Assembly: GCA_949287425.1 (NCBI GenBank)
Contig: CASEGJ010000004.1
Location: 124,001 to 188,000, forward strand
Length of the DNA: 64,000 bases
Origin: an uncultured Caryophanales bacterium
Lineage (GTDB): Bacteria; Bacillota_I; Bacilli_A; RFN20; CAG-288
Direction of reading: 5' to 3'
Below the pieces are notes generated by a model. The model worked only from the letters and a program-made list of their open reading frames with translations, did no database searches and was not told the DNA's origin. Of this stretch, positions 44,126-51,895 are shown one piece after another. Positions within the stretch are counted from its first letter, which is position 1. Each line of letters begins with the position of its first letter. Both the position numbers and the translations under genes were made by a program.

Positions 44126-44728
44126 ATGAAAAAGCTGTTAATTTTGATGTGTTTACCTTTATTAAGTCTAACTTCTTGCCAGCCTAAAAAGATTGAAACT
44201 AGCTTAGTTAATGAAGCTATTAATCTTACTAATGGTATATATAATCTAGGTATGGTTGTCGGAAGAAGAGTCAATACTAAATATCTTGATATCCAATATA
44301 TATATCAAGGACTTTCAGATGATTATAAAGTTTATTTTGAATGTCATCATAAACATAGAATATATGTTGATACAAATGATATTGTCTATAAAGTTGAAAC
44401 GACTAATCAATATGAATGTTATAACAGTCTTCAAGATGGTATTCCTAACATATATGGATTTGAAGCTGGAAGTGAAACTATATTATCTAAAGGAAGTAAG
44501 CCAGTTGATTCGACATATCGTTCTTTATCTGAATTATTATTAGCAAGAGGTTATATCGAATTAAATGACTTAACTAATTATCCTGACTTTACTTATGAAA
44601 ATGTAGTTTATTCATATAGAGCTTTCAAATACGATAGATTAACTTTAGCTTATTGTTATCCAAAAGACAGTCCAAATCAAACGTTATTTAATTACGAATT
44701 TTTCTTAGAAGGTAAGTTAGATAATTAA
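44126..44728 (+). CDS. Small lipoprotein of unknown function, 200 aa
   Basis: ATG 44126 is chosen because AAAGGA (44112-44117) lies 8 bases before it; the ATG at 44120 is too close. The signal peptide ends in SLTSC. The mature protein is Tyr-rich with many short strands, and no family is recognised. It is cotranscribed with the 43571 gene, which has a similar size and build; they may be distant paralogues, although no clear alignment is visible by eye. Confidence 0.6.
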   Translation: MKKLLILMCLPLLSLTSCQPKKIETSLVNEAINLTNGIYNLGMVVGRRVNTKYLDIQYIYQGLSDDYKVYFECHHKHRIYVDTNDIVYKVETTNQYECYNSLQDGIPNIYGFEAGSETILSKGSKPVDSTYRSLSELLLARGYIELNDLTNYPDFTYENVVYSYRAFKYDRLTLAYCYPKDSPNQTLFNYEFFLEGKLDN

Positions 44729-44835
44729 CAAAAAAACATATCGTTATTAAATTTTTATAAAAATAACTAATTTTTAATCTTGAGATTGAAAGTGATTTTG
44801 AATTGGTATATTTTATATTAGGTTGGGAAATTTTT

Positions 44836-45639
44836 ATGAATATGAATCCGATTTTAATATCTATTATTTGTCTAAGTATTATATTTGCTGCTACCACCTT
44901 AGGTTCTAGTTTAGTCTTTTTATTTAAAAAGAATTTTTCCGATAAATTAAATAATATTATTACTGGTTTAGCTAGTGGAATTATGATATCAGCTTCAGTG
45001 TTTGGTTTAATAATTCCTTCAGTTAATCAAGCAAAAGAAAATTATGGCAATCTTTCTAGTTTAGTTGTTGTAGGAAGCTTTTTATTAGGAGGATTGATTT
45101 TATATTTATTTGATAAGTTGATTCCGCATTTTCACATTAGTAGTAAACAAGAAGAAGGAATTCAAACCAGCAAATTATCTCGTCATACTAAATTTATGTT
45201 TGCAGTAACTATTCATAATATTCCTGAAGGTTTAGCAATCGGTTTAGCGTGTGGTAGTTTATTTAACTTGCAAGGAGAGGCGTTAGATAGTGCTATGACT
45301 TCAGCATTAGCATTAGCTATAGGAATTTCTATTCAAAATTTTCCAGAAGGAGCTGCCGTTAGTATACCTTTATTAGATGATGGATTAAGTAAACCTAAAG
45401 CATTTCTACTAGGTTCTTTTTCAGGAATAGTAGAACCTATATTTGGAATTATAGCTATTTTCATCGCTTCTGGATTTTCTATGACTGAACCATTTTTACT
45501 AGCTGTTGCGGCTGGAGCGATGTTTTATGTTACTATCGATGAACTTCTTCCTGATTCAAGAAGAGGAAATTATGTCCATTATGGACTATGGTCATTTATG
45601 ATCGGTTTTGGAATTATGATGGCGTTAGAATTAATCTAA
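44836..45639 (+). CDS. ZIP family metal transporter
   Basis: About 267 residues and eight hydrophobic segments. The metal path is clear: TIHNIPEGLAIGLA in span 4 and SIQNFPEGAAVSIPL in span 5, the paired HNxPEG motifs of ZupT/GufA-type ZIP proteins, with the second His changed to Gln. A His/Glu-bearing loop (PHFHISSKQEEG) lies before them. It would import Zn2+, Mn2+ or Fe2+. ATG 44836 follows GGGAAA and is preferred to the in-frame TTG at 44803. It converges with the phosphatase gene and overlaps it by 9 bases. Confidence 0.9.
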   Translation: MNMNPILISIICLSIIFAATTLGSSLVFLFKKNFSDKLNNIITGLASGIMISASVFGLIIPSVNQAKENYGNLSSLVVVGSFLLGGLILYLFDKLIPHFHISSKQEEGIQTSKLSRHTKFMFAVTIHNIPEGLAIGLACGSLFNLQGEALDSAMTSALALAIGISIQNFPEGAAVSIPLLDDGLSKPKAFLLGSFSGIVEPIFGIIAIFIASGFSMTEPFLLAVAAGAMFYVTIDELLPDSRRGNYVHYGLWSFMIGFGIMMALELI

Positions 45640-46446
45640 ATAAATTTCTTTTAATCTGTCAATTTCATTTAAATTAAATTTTAATCCTATTTTGATAAAG
45701 TTATCAAAACTATCATATTTTTGAATTATTTCATCTTCAAAAGAATTTAAATATTGTTCTCTAACTTCGTATAAATTGAAAAATACGCGTTTGAAATTTT
45801 CAGGATCAACTTGATTTTGAGCGAGAATTTCCGCTTCTTTTTGATTAGATTTTTTTATATATGAGTTAGTTGATAAATAATCTTCAAAAATATCTTTTTT
45901 ATCGACGTTAAGTAAGTTTAAAAGAAGGTAAGTCGCTATACCTGCTCTATCTTTACCAACAGAACAATGATATAAAATGGCACCATCGTTATTTTCTAAA
46001 CACAAGTGTAAAAATTTAGAAAATTGCTGGATACAAAAATCATCTCTAACAAAATTCCTATATAAATTTGACATATGATAAGTACCATCATCGTTGTTAT
46101 TTCTTACTCTATTGACAAAATCTCTTTTGCCTTGGATTAAATCTGTTTGCTTTTCATGAGTCATTCCCATGTGCTTTAATGTTAAAATCGGATTTTGAAT
46201 ATAATTAATTCCCGGATAGATAAAATCAGGTGATTCTTCCATTTCTTTTGAGTTTCTTAAATCTATTACAGTTTTTAAATTGTATTGATTAAAAAGAATT
46301 TCCATATCTTTTTGACTAGCTTTAGAAAGATTAGGTGAACGTATTAGTTTATTTGGCTTAATTTTTAAATTATCGCGAGTTTTAATTCCAGATAAAGTTC
46401 TAATATTAATTAAATTTACGTTTTCTATTTTTTTAGAAATATTCAT
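45631..46446 (-). CDS. Tyrosine protein phosphatase (Y_phosphatase3 type)
   Basis: The CX5R signature is ILYHCSVGKDRAGIATYLLL near residue 165. TVIDLRNSKEMEESPDF near 62 (the DLR-x-x-x-E element) and a GIKTRDNLKIKP-type N-terminus (RTLSGIKTRDN) are typical of the bacterial LipA/Ptp family. Such enzymes hydrolyse phosphotyrosine or phosphoinositides. AAGGAG precedes the start, and a 16-base palindrome lies just upstream of that. It has no signal peptide. The physiological substrate is unknown. Confidence 0.88.
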   Translation of the reverse strand: MNISKKIENVNLINIRTLSGIKTRDNLKIKPNKLIRSPNLSKASQKDMEILFNQYNLKTVIDLRNSKEMEESPDFIYPGINYIQNPILTLKHMGMTHEKQTDLIQGKRDFVNRVRNNNDDGTYHMSNLYRNFVRDDFCIQQFSKFLHLCLENNDGAILYHCSVGKDRAGIATYLLLNLLNVDKKDIFEDYLSTNSYIKKSNQKEAEILAQNQVDPENFKRVFFNLYEVREQYLNSFEDEIIQKYDSFDNFIKIGLKFNLNEIDRLKEIYLD

Positions 46447-46460
46447 GTTTTTCTCCTTAA

Positions 46461-46476
46461 ATTAAAGCGCTTTAAT
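46461..46476. promoter_or_regulatory. Perfect 16-base palindrome, LacI-family operator-like
   Basis: ATTAAAGCGCTTTAAT is fully symmetrical, with the central CG of LacI-family operators (compare AANCGNTT). It lies immediately upstream of the ribosome binding site of the phosphatase gene on the minus strand and in the region shared with the divergent acetylesterase gene. Confidence 0.5.
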
Positions 46477-46512
46477 AATATCATAATTTTAAAAAAAGTA
46501 TTAGTGTTAATT

Positions 46513-46535
46513 ATTTTGTGCTTGTAGCACAAAAT
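46513..46535. promoter_or_regulatory. Perfect inverted repeat in the divergent intergenic region
   Basis: ATTTTGTGCT (46513-46522), TGT and AGCACAAAAT (46526-46535) form a perfect 10+10 repeat. It lies 53-75 bases before the acetylesterase ATG, amid AT-rich promoter-like sequence (TACTAT, TATACT). No T run follows, so an operator is more likely than a terminator. Confidence 0.5.
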
Positions 46536-46587
46536 ACTATATATACTAAATATTATATAATTATTATGTTATGTAAGGGGTTTCAAT

Positions 46588-48165
46588 ATGAAAATCAAAA
46601 AAATATCATTATTATGTGCTTTGTTAATGCTAACTGGATGCAATCCTAGTACACCTTCTAGTTCGTCATCTAGTTCTTCATTAGCTTCTTCAACTAGTTC
46701 TTCTCAATCTCATTCATCAGTTCAAGAGTTAGAAAAAACTACTTTGTATATGGTTGGTGATTCAACTGTATGCGAATTTGATGAACCTCAAAATTATATG
46801 CCTAGATATGGTTATGGAACTCAAATAGGTAATTACTTAAATGATAAAGTTACTGTTAACAATTTGGCTTTATCTGGAAGATCGTCTAAATCGTTTTTGT
46901 TGGAAGAAAATTATCAGATATTAAAAAACAGTATAAAAGCCGGTGATTATTTGATGATAGGCTTTGGTCATAACGATGAAAAAGCTGAAGAGGCTAGATA
47001 TACTAATCCAAATGGCGGAATTGATGATGAAGGTTCTTTCCAAAATAGCTTGTATTATAACTATGTAAAATTAGCTTTAGATAAAGGAGCTACACCGATT
47101 TTAGCTTCACCTATTGTTAGATATTCTGAAAGTGGAGATTATACAGGAAATGCTGTTCACGATGTCACTTCGACTAACACTAATTATCCAGGTGGAGATT
47201 ATGCTCAAGCAGTTAGAGATTTAGCCAGTGAAAAAGATATAGCCTTTATCGATTTAACTCAACTTACTAAAAATCAATGGTCGAAAGATAATACTCAAGC
47301 TATGAAATATCACGCAAGAATTTCCCCAGATGCTTTAGATAAAACTCATTTGAATCTCTATGGAGCTAATGTTGTTAGTTATTTGATAGCTAGTGATTTA
47401 TTAACTTCTGATATCCCTTTAAAAAATTATGTAAAAACTGATATTTCATTTCCGGATGAAAAAACATATTACATTCCAAGTCCAGAATATGAAGAATCTA
47501 GTTATACTCCTCCAACAAGTACATCAACTATTTGGACTAATTTAACTTCTCCTTGGCAGGGTAGTGTTTTTGGTGATGTCGGTGGTAAAGATAAAATTGG
47601 AACAAAAGAATTTACTATTGAAGAAGTTGAAGGTAATATCCATCTAGTTTCTAGAAATAACAGAGGCAAAATTTCTGGTTCAGCTGGCGATGGAATTGCT
47701 ATGTACTTCCAGCAGATTAATAAAGATCAAGATTTTAGTTTAAGTGTCGATGTCACTATTAACAGTGGAGATTTTACTAACAATCAAGTCGGTTTTGGAA
47801 TTATGTTAAGGGATGATATGTATATAGATGAATTCTTATCAACAACAATTACTGGCGATTATTTTGTTAGTGGTTCAACTAATTTTAATAAAGGTGCCAC
47901 TTCGAGTTTTTCAAAATCTAATGGTAAGTTATCTTCAGATCAGAAAGCTAATCTATCTAGCTTTGAATCAGGAACTAAGATTAAATTAAGTCTATCGAGA
48001 AAAGATGGTGTTATTACTACTACTTATAACGATCAAACATATTCGTATAATTCGATAGATAACTTAGCAAAAATCGATACTGAATATGATTATATCGGTT
48101 TATTTACTGCAAGAAATGCTGATGTAACTTATTCAAATTTAACATATACAGCTTTAAATAATTAA
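46588..48165 (+). CDS. Rhamnogalacturonan acetylesterase-like lipoprotein (CE12, SGNH hydrolase)
   Basis: The lipoprotein signal ends in MLTGC (Cys18), followed by a Ser-rich linker (residues 21-45). The SGNH catalytic set is complete: MVGDSTVCEF with Ser59, SGRSSKSF near 96, GFGHNDEK with Asn129, and DKTHLN with Asp251 and His254. This arrangement is typical of RhgT/YesT-type esterases, which remove acetyl groups from rhamnogalacturonan. The C-terminal 220 residues (about 300-525) resemble a concanavalin-like glycan-binding domain. It would work at the cell surface with the pectate lyase at 29896. TAAGGGG precedes the start. Confidence 0.88.
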   Translation: MKIKKISLLCALLMLTGCNPSTPSSSSSSSSLASSTSSSQSHSSVQELEKTTLYMVGDSTVCEFDEPQNYMPRYGYGTQIGNYLNDKVTVNNLALSGRSSKSFLLEENYQILKNSIKAGDYLMIGFGHNDEKAEEARYTNPNGGIDDEGSFQNSLYYNYVKLALDKGATPILASPIVRYSESGDYTGNAVHDVTSTNTNYPGGDYAQAVRDLASEKDIAFIDLTQLTKNQWSKDNTQAMKYHARISPDALDKTHLNLYGANVVSYLIASDLLTSDIPLKNYVKTDISFPDEKTYYIPSPEYEESSYTPPTSTSTIWTNLTSPWQGSVFGDVGGKDKIGTKEFTIEEVEGNIHLVSRNNRGKISGSAGDGIAMYFQQINKDQDFSLSVDVTINSGDFTNNQVGFGIMLRDDMYIDEFLSTTITGDYFVSGSTNFNKGATSSFSKSNGKLSSDQKANLSSFESGTKIKLSLSRKDGVITTTYNDQTYSYNSIDNLAKIDTEYDYIGLFTARNADVTYSNLTYTALNN

Positions 48166-48210
48166 ATGATATACATTTATTTAATATAATAATAGAAGGA
48201 GGAAAAATTA

Positions 48211-49437
48211 ATGTTAAAAGGCAATGTAATTTACGGTCAATCAGGAGGACCATCTTCAGCGATTAACTCATCTGCTTTGGGAGTAATTTTAGAAAGCTTT
48301 GCTCATAAAGATGTCATTTCTAAAGTCTATATGATGCATCATGGTATCGGTGGAGCTATTAATGACGATTTAATTGACGTCACTAATGAAAGTGTCGAAG
48401 AATTAGAAAAATTAAAATATACTTCCGGTGCTTTCTTTGGATCTATTCGTTACAAATTAAAACCTGCTGAAGAAGATGAAACTGATTATAAAAAAATACT
48501 TGAGACTTTGAAAAAACATGATATCCATTATTTCTTCTACAATGGTGGAAACGATTCGATGGATACTTGTAACAAGATTTCTAAATATCTAAACAAAGTA
48601 GGCTATCCATGTAGAGTAATAGGTATTCCAAAAACTATCGATAATGATTTACCTATTACTGATCACACCCCTGGATTTGGCACTTCTGCTAAATTTATTG
48701 CCAATTCATTTATTGATGTTTCTTTAGATAACTATTCTTATCCACAAGGTAGACCAATAATTATTGAAGTTATGGGTCGTCATGCAGGATGGTTAACTGC
48801 TGCTAGTAGTTTAGCTAATTTAACTGGTTATGGCCCTGATTTAATTTATCTACCTGAAGTTAGTTTCGACATGGATAAATTCTTAAAAGACGTTAAAAGA
48901 ATTATGGATGAAAAACATAGATGTTTAGTTGCTGTTAGTGAAGGTATCACTTATAAAGATGGTAGTTTTGTAGCTAAGGCTACTAAAGCAGTCGATGCTT
49001 TCGGTCATGCTAGATTAGGTGGTGTCGCTAGTAGTTTAGCTAGTGAAATCGATGAAAAACTAGGATTAAACGCTAAATCTATTGAACTTTCCTTCTTACA
49101 AAGAGGAGCTTCTTTAGTCGCTTCTAAAACTGATATTGAAGAAGGTGTAAATGTCGGTAGAAAAGCTGTTGAATTTGCTTTAAATGGTGAAACCGATAGA
49201 ATGGTTACTATTATTAGAACAAGCGATAATCCTTATAAAGTAGAATACAAGTCTTGTCACTTACAAGATGTCGCTAATATTGAAAAGAAAGTACCTCTTG
49301 AATGGATTACTAAAGAAGGTAACAACCTAACTAGTGAATTTACTAAATACTGCTTACCATTAATTGAAGGCGAATTAGAACATTCATTTAAAAATGGTTT
49401 GCTAGATATTCCTCATTTTAAAAACTATCGTAAATAG
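48211..49437 (+). CDS. pfp: Diphosphate--fructose-6-phosphate 1-phosphotransferase (PPi-PFK)
   Basis: A PFK of 408 residues: YGQSGGPSSAINSSALG at the N-terminus, GGNDSMDT near 110, IPKTIDNDLPITDHTPGFG near 138 and VMGRHAGWLT near 190. The residue after GGN is Asp where ATP enzymes have Gly, and PKTID has Lys where they have Gly (PGTID). This pair is the known marker of pyrophosphate dependence. It phosphorylates fructose 6-phosphate in a reversible, ATP-sparing glycolytic step. AAGGAGG precedes the start; a terminator follows. Confidence 0.92.
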   Translation: MLKGNVIYGQSGGPSSAINSSALGVILESFAHKDVISKVYMMHHGIGGAINDDLIDVTNESVEELEKLKYTSGAFFGSIRYKLKPAEEDETDYKKILETLKKHDIHYFFYNGGNDSMDTCNKISKYLNKVGYPCRVIGIPKTIDNDLPITDHTPGFGTSAKFIANSFIDVSLDNYSYPQGRPIIIEVMGRHAGWLTAASSLANLTGYGPDLIYLPEVSFDMDKFLKDVKRIMDEKHRCLVAVSEGITYKDGSFVAKATKAVDAFGHARLGGVASSLASEIDEKLGLNAKSIELSFLQRGASLVASKTDIEEGVNVGRKAVEFALNGETDRMVTIIRTSDNPYKVEYKSCHLQDVANIEKKVPLEWITKEGNNLTSEFTKYCLPLIEGELEHSFKNGLLDIPHFKNYRK

Positions 49438-49444
49438 TTATTTA

Positions 49445-49476
49445 TATAGGCTAGAAAGATCTAGCCTATAATTTTT
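49445..49476 (+). terminator. Terminator after PPi-PFK
   Basis: TATAGGCTAG (49445-49454), loop AAAGAT and CTAGCCTATA (49461-49470) form a perfect 10-bp stem followed by ATTTTT. Further on, 49510-49560 can form a weaker hairpin (GTAGTT/AACTAC). Confidence 0.88.
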
Positions 49477-49562
49477 ATAAGATTATTAGATAAAATAACT
49501 ATATATTATTGAAAAGGATTTTTAGAAAGTAGTTTATAGGAGCTTAACTACAAATAAATCTT

Positions 49563-49591
49563 TTGACATTTGAACTAAATTTTACTAAGAT
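49563..49591 (+). promoter_or_regulatory. Promoter of rpsF-ssb-rpsR
   Basis: A perfect TTGACA (49563-49568), a 17-base spacer and TAAGAT (49586-49591). The transcript would start near 49598 and carry a leader of about 70 bases. Confidence 0.8.
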
Positions 49592-49616
49592 ATTACACGG
49601 GTATAGTTTTAATACT

Positions 49617-49662
49617 AGACTCTCTGTCATTTAAACAAATGACCGATAGACCAAAGGGAGGT
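49617..49662 (+). ncRNA. S6:S18-binding leader (rpsF leader) candidate
   Basis: GTCATTT (49626-49632), loop AAAC and AAATGAC (49637-49643) form a stem. It is followed at once by CCGATAGA, which closes with TCTCT (49621-49625) and leaves a bulge containing the CCG trinucleotide. A hairpin with a CCG bulge upstream of rpsF is the known S6:S18 autoregulatory element, which mimics the 16S rRNA site. It ends just before the GGGAGG ribosome binding site (49656-49661), so protein binding would block translation. Confidence 0.65.
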
Positions 49663-49667
49663 GTAAG

Positions 49668-49958
49668 ATGTCAAAGAAATACGAAATCATGTACATTTTA
49701 AAACCTGAATTAGACGAAGAAGGTATCAAAGCCGAAAACGCTAATTTACAAAAGATTCTCACTGACAATGGTGCTAAAGTTACTAATGTTAATGAAATCG
49801 GCACTAAAGATTTAGCTTATGAAATCAAAAAGTGCAAAAAAGGTTATTATGTTGTACTACAATTCGAAACTAGTGATCACAAAGCCGTTCAAGAATTTGA
49901 TCGTCTCACTAGAGTCAATTCAAACGTTCTAAGATTTTTATTAACTGTTTCTGAATAA
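49668..49958 (+). CDS. rpsF: 30S ribosomal protein S6
   Basis: 96 residues with the S6 pattern: KYEIMYILKPELDEE at the N-terminus, IGTKDLAYEIKKCKKGYYV in the middle and LTRVNSNVLRFLLTV at the end. It binds 16S rRNA with S18 in the platform of the small subunit. GGGAGG lies 7-12 bases before the start, directly after the leader hairpin. The gene order rpsF-ssb-rpsR is conserved in Bacillota. Confidence 0.98.
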   Translation: MSKKYEIMYILKPELDEEGIKAENANLQKILTDNGAKVTNVNEIGTKDLAYEIKKCKKGYYVVLQFETSDHKAVQEFDRLTRVNSNVLRFLLTVSE

Positions 49959-49982
49959 AATCCTTTTAGAAAGGAAATAAAA

Positions 49983-50408
49983 ATGAATAGAGTTTGTTTA
50001 ATCGGTAGATTAGTAAGAGATCCTGAATTAAAAAAGACCACATCTGGTACTTCAGTAGTATCTTTTACATTAGCTGTTGATAACAATAACCGCAGTAAAA
50101 CTACTAATGAAAGAAGTGCTTCTTTTTTCCCAGTTACTGCTTGGAATGCTACAGCTGAAAATATCGCCCGTTTTATGAAAAAAGGTAGTCTTGTTGGAGT
50201 AGATGGTCGTTTAAATCAACGTTCATATATGTCTAAAGATAACCGCAATGTTAACGTGATTGAAATTATCGCTGAACAAGTTCAATTCTTAGAGAAGAAA
50301 GGTAGCGATAACTCTTCTTCTTTCGTCGATGAGATTCCTCAAGATTCTCCAGAAAGTGATGATATCGCTAATGGAATCGATGCAAGCGATGATCAATTGC
50401 CGTTTTAA
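49983..50408 (+). CDS. ssb: Single-stranded DNA-binding protein
   Basis: 141 residues: the OB-fold starts MNRVCLIGRLVRDPELKKT, followed by FFPVTAWNATAENIARFMKKGSL, read here as two blocks around TAWN and RFMKKG. The acidic C-terminal tip DDQLPF is the interaction tail used by repair and replication proteins. The flexible linker is short (about 25 residues). GAAAGGA precedes the start. It lies between the two ribosomal protein genes, as usual. Confidence 0.97.
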   Translation: MNRVCLIGRLVRDPELKKTTSGTSVVSFTLAVDNNNRSKTTNERSASFFPVTAWNATAENIARFMKKGSLVGVDGRLNQRSYMSKDNRNVNVIEIIAEQVQFLEKKGSDNSSSFVDEIPQDSPESDDIANGIDASDDQLPF

Positions 50409-50423
50409 TAGAAAGGAATAATT

Positions 50424-50645
50424 ATGTACAAGAAGAAAGCTCCTGCTAAATTTTGTTACTTCTGTAAAAATAAAAATGAAAAGATCGATTATAAAAACGT
50501 CGAACTTTTAAAGAAGTTTGTTTCTCCTAGTGGTAAGATTACTCCTAGAAGAATCTCTGGTATCTGTGCCAAACATCAACGTGAATTAGCTAAAGCTATT
50601 AAAAACGCTAGATTTATGGCCTTATTACCATATGTCGCTGACTAA
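50424..50645 (+). CDS. rpsR: 30S ribosomal protein S18
   Basis: 73 residues with the S18 pattern: [38 protein letters not shown] and [19 protein letters not shown], followed by LLPY. The two N-terminal cysteines (CYFC) with Cys55 and His57 in ICAKH may bind zinc, as in the C+ forms of S18; this is inference. GAAAGGA precedes the start. It forms the S6:S18 pair that would feed back on the leader. Confidence 0.98.
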   Translation: MYKKKAPAKFCYFCKNKNEKIDYKNVELLKKFVSPSGKITPRRISGICAKHQRELAKAIKNARFMALLPYVAD

Positions 50646-50661
50646 TAATTTAGCTTAAATC

Positions 50662-50738
50662 AAACTGCTAAGTTGCTAATATATGTGTTTCCTAGATAAG
50701 TTAGGAAATATTATATATCATCTTAGCAGTTTTTTATT
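50662..50738 (+). terminator. Nested terminator of the rpsF operon
   Basis: An outer stem AAACTGCTAAG (50662-50672) with CTTAGCAGTTT (50722-50732) is perfect over 11 bp and runs into TTTTTT. It encloses a second hairpin, TTTCCTA and TTAGGAAA, near 50688-50708. The large loop is unusual for a simple terminator. Confidence 0.75.
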
Positions 50739-50749
50739 TTTCATAAAAA

Positions 50750-50758
50750 TGTTAAGAT
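50750..50758 (+). promoter_or_regulatory. Extended -10 with a very short leader
   Basis: TGTTAAGAT ends 12 bases before ATG 50771. No Shine-Dalgarno sequence is present between them, so the transcript would have only about six leader bases. Confidence 0.4.
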
Positions 50759-50770
50759 ATTTTTGTATTT

Positions 50771-51481
50771 ATGATTAAAGCGTATAAAAAAGATTGTAAT
50801 TATTCTTATACAGCAGGTTTTTTTCCTACTTTTGAATTGATAAATAATAAAAAAGATAAGTTAAGATGTATATATGTTAGTAGCAATTCTAAATCATCTT
50901 CAGGATATTTAAAATTGCTTCAATTGGTTGATAATAGAAAAATAATATTTTCAGACAATATATTTTCTAAATTAAAAGAAAAAGATAACGACCATATAAT
51001 AGGTGTTTTTGATAAATACGAAGAGGAGTTAGAACCTAATTTGCCTCATGTTGTTTTAGTTAATCCTTCTGATATGGGAAATTTAGGCAATATAATGCGT
51101 TCAATGTTAGCTTTTAACTATTTGGATTTAGCAATTATCACTCCTAGCTGTGATCGATATAATCCTAAAACAATTCGTTCATCAATGGGAGCCTGCTTTT
51201 CAATTAGACAAGAGCTTTTTTCTTCATTTGAAGATTATTTAAATAAGTATCGTAAAGAATATTTTCCTTTTATGTTACAAGCTAAAAATTATATGCATGA
51301 AATTAAAAAACCACTCGATAACAATTACGCTTTAGTTTTTGGTAATGAGGCAAGTGGTTTGGATATTTCTTATTTAAATAAACAAGCTATTAAGATAGAA
51401 CAATCTGATAAAGTAGATTCTCTTAATTTAGCAACTGCGGTTGTTTTAGCTTTATATGATTTTAAATTTAATAAAAACTAA
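50771..51481 (+). CDS. SpoU/TrmH family RNA 2'-O-methyltransferase
   Basis: The three knot motifs are present: NPSDMGNLGNIMRSMLAF near residue 97 (motif 1), YALVFGNEASGLD near 185 (motif 2) and DSLNLATAVVLALYDF near 217 (motif 3). The N-terminal 85 residues are a poorly conserved substrate domain. It would methylate a ribose in tRNA or rRNA with SAM; the target cannot be told. It converges with the membrane protein gene and overlaps it by 4 bases. Confidence 0.92.
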   Translation: MIKAYKKDCNYSYTAGFFPTFELINNKKDKLRCIYVSSNSKSSSGYLKLLQLVDNRKIIFSDNIFSKLKEKDNDHIIGVFDKYEEELEPNLPHVVLVNPSDMGNLGNIMRSMLAFNYLDLAIITPSCDRYNPKTIRSSMGACFSIRQELFSSFEDYLNKYRKEYFPFMLQAKNYMHEIKKPLDNNYALVFGNEASGLDISYLNKQAIKIEQSDKVDSLNLATAVVLALYDFKFNKN

Positions 51482-51879
51482 TTTTTTTCTCCATTATCTT
51501 TATTAGAATCTTCTTTGTTAGTAGGAGAGTTAATATCGATTACTCTTCCGTTTTTAATAACTTTTTCTGAAATATTTTTTCTGGAATAGTCTTTAAAAAT
51601 TAAATCGTAAGTAGCTTGAAATAAAACAAAACAAATTAGAATAGTTAAAAAGACGATTATTACAATTTCATAGCTAGATAAGCCTTCGCCTAAAAATGGG
51701 ATGTTGTTAGCTTTATCGTAGATAAAATTAATCCACAAGACAATCATTACGATTGCTAAAACATATTCTAAACAAACTATTACAATATCAGTAGGCTTCA
51801 TAGTTTTAAAATGCGGGATAAAATCTTTGAAATATTGAATGAAGGTTTTTTTATTATTTTGATTTTTACTCATAAGCAT
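51478..51879 (-). CDS. Small two-span membrane protein, unknown function
   Basis: 133 residues with two clear membrane segments (about 30-52 and 68-92). A basic N-terminus and a charged, Lys/Asn/Glu-rich tail both probably lie in the cytoplasm. I do not recognise a family. AAAGGAG lies 5 bases before ATG 51879; the ATG two codons later is a possible alternative. It follows the thioesterase gene by 16 bases in the same direction and is probably cotranscribed with it. Confidence 0.65.
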   Translation of the reverse strand: MLMSKNQNNKKTFIQYFKDFIPHFKTMKPTDIVIVCLEYVLAIVMIVLWINFIYDKANNIPFLGEGLSSYEIVIIVFLTILICFVLFQATYDLIFKDYSRKNISEKVIKNGRVIDINSPTNKEDSNKDNGEKN

Positions 51880-51895
51880 TTATCTCCTTTTATTA

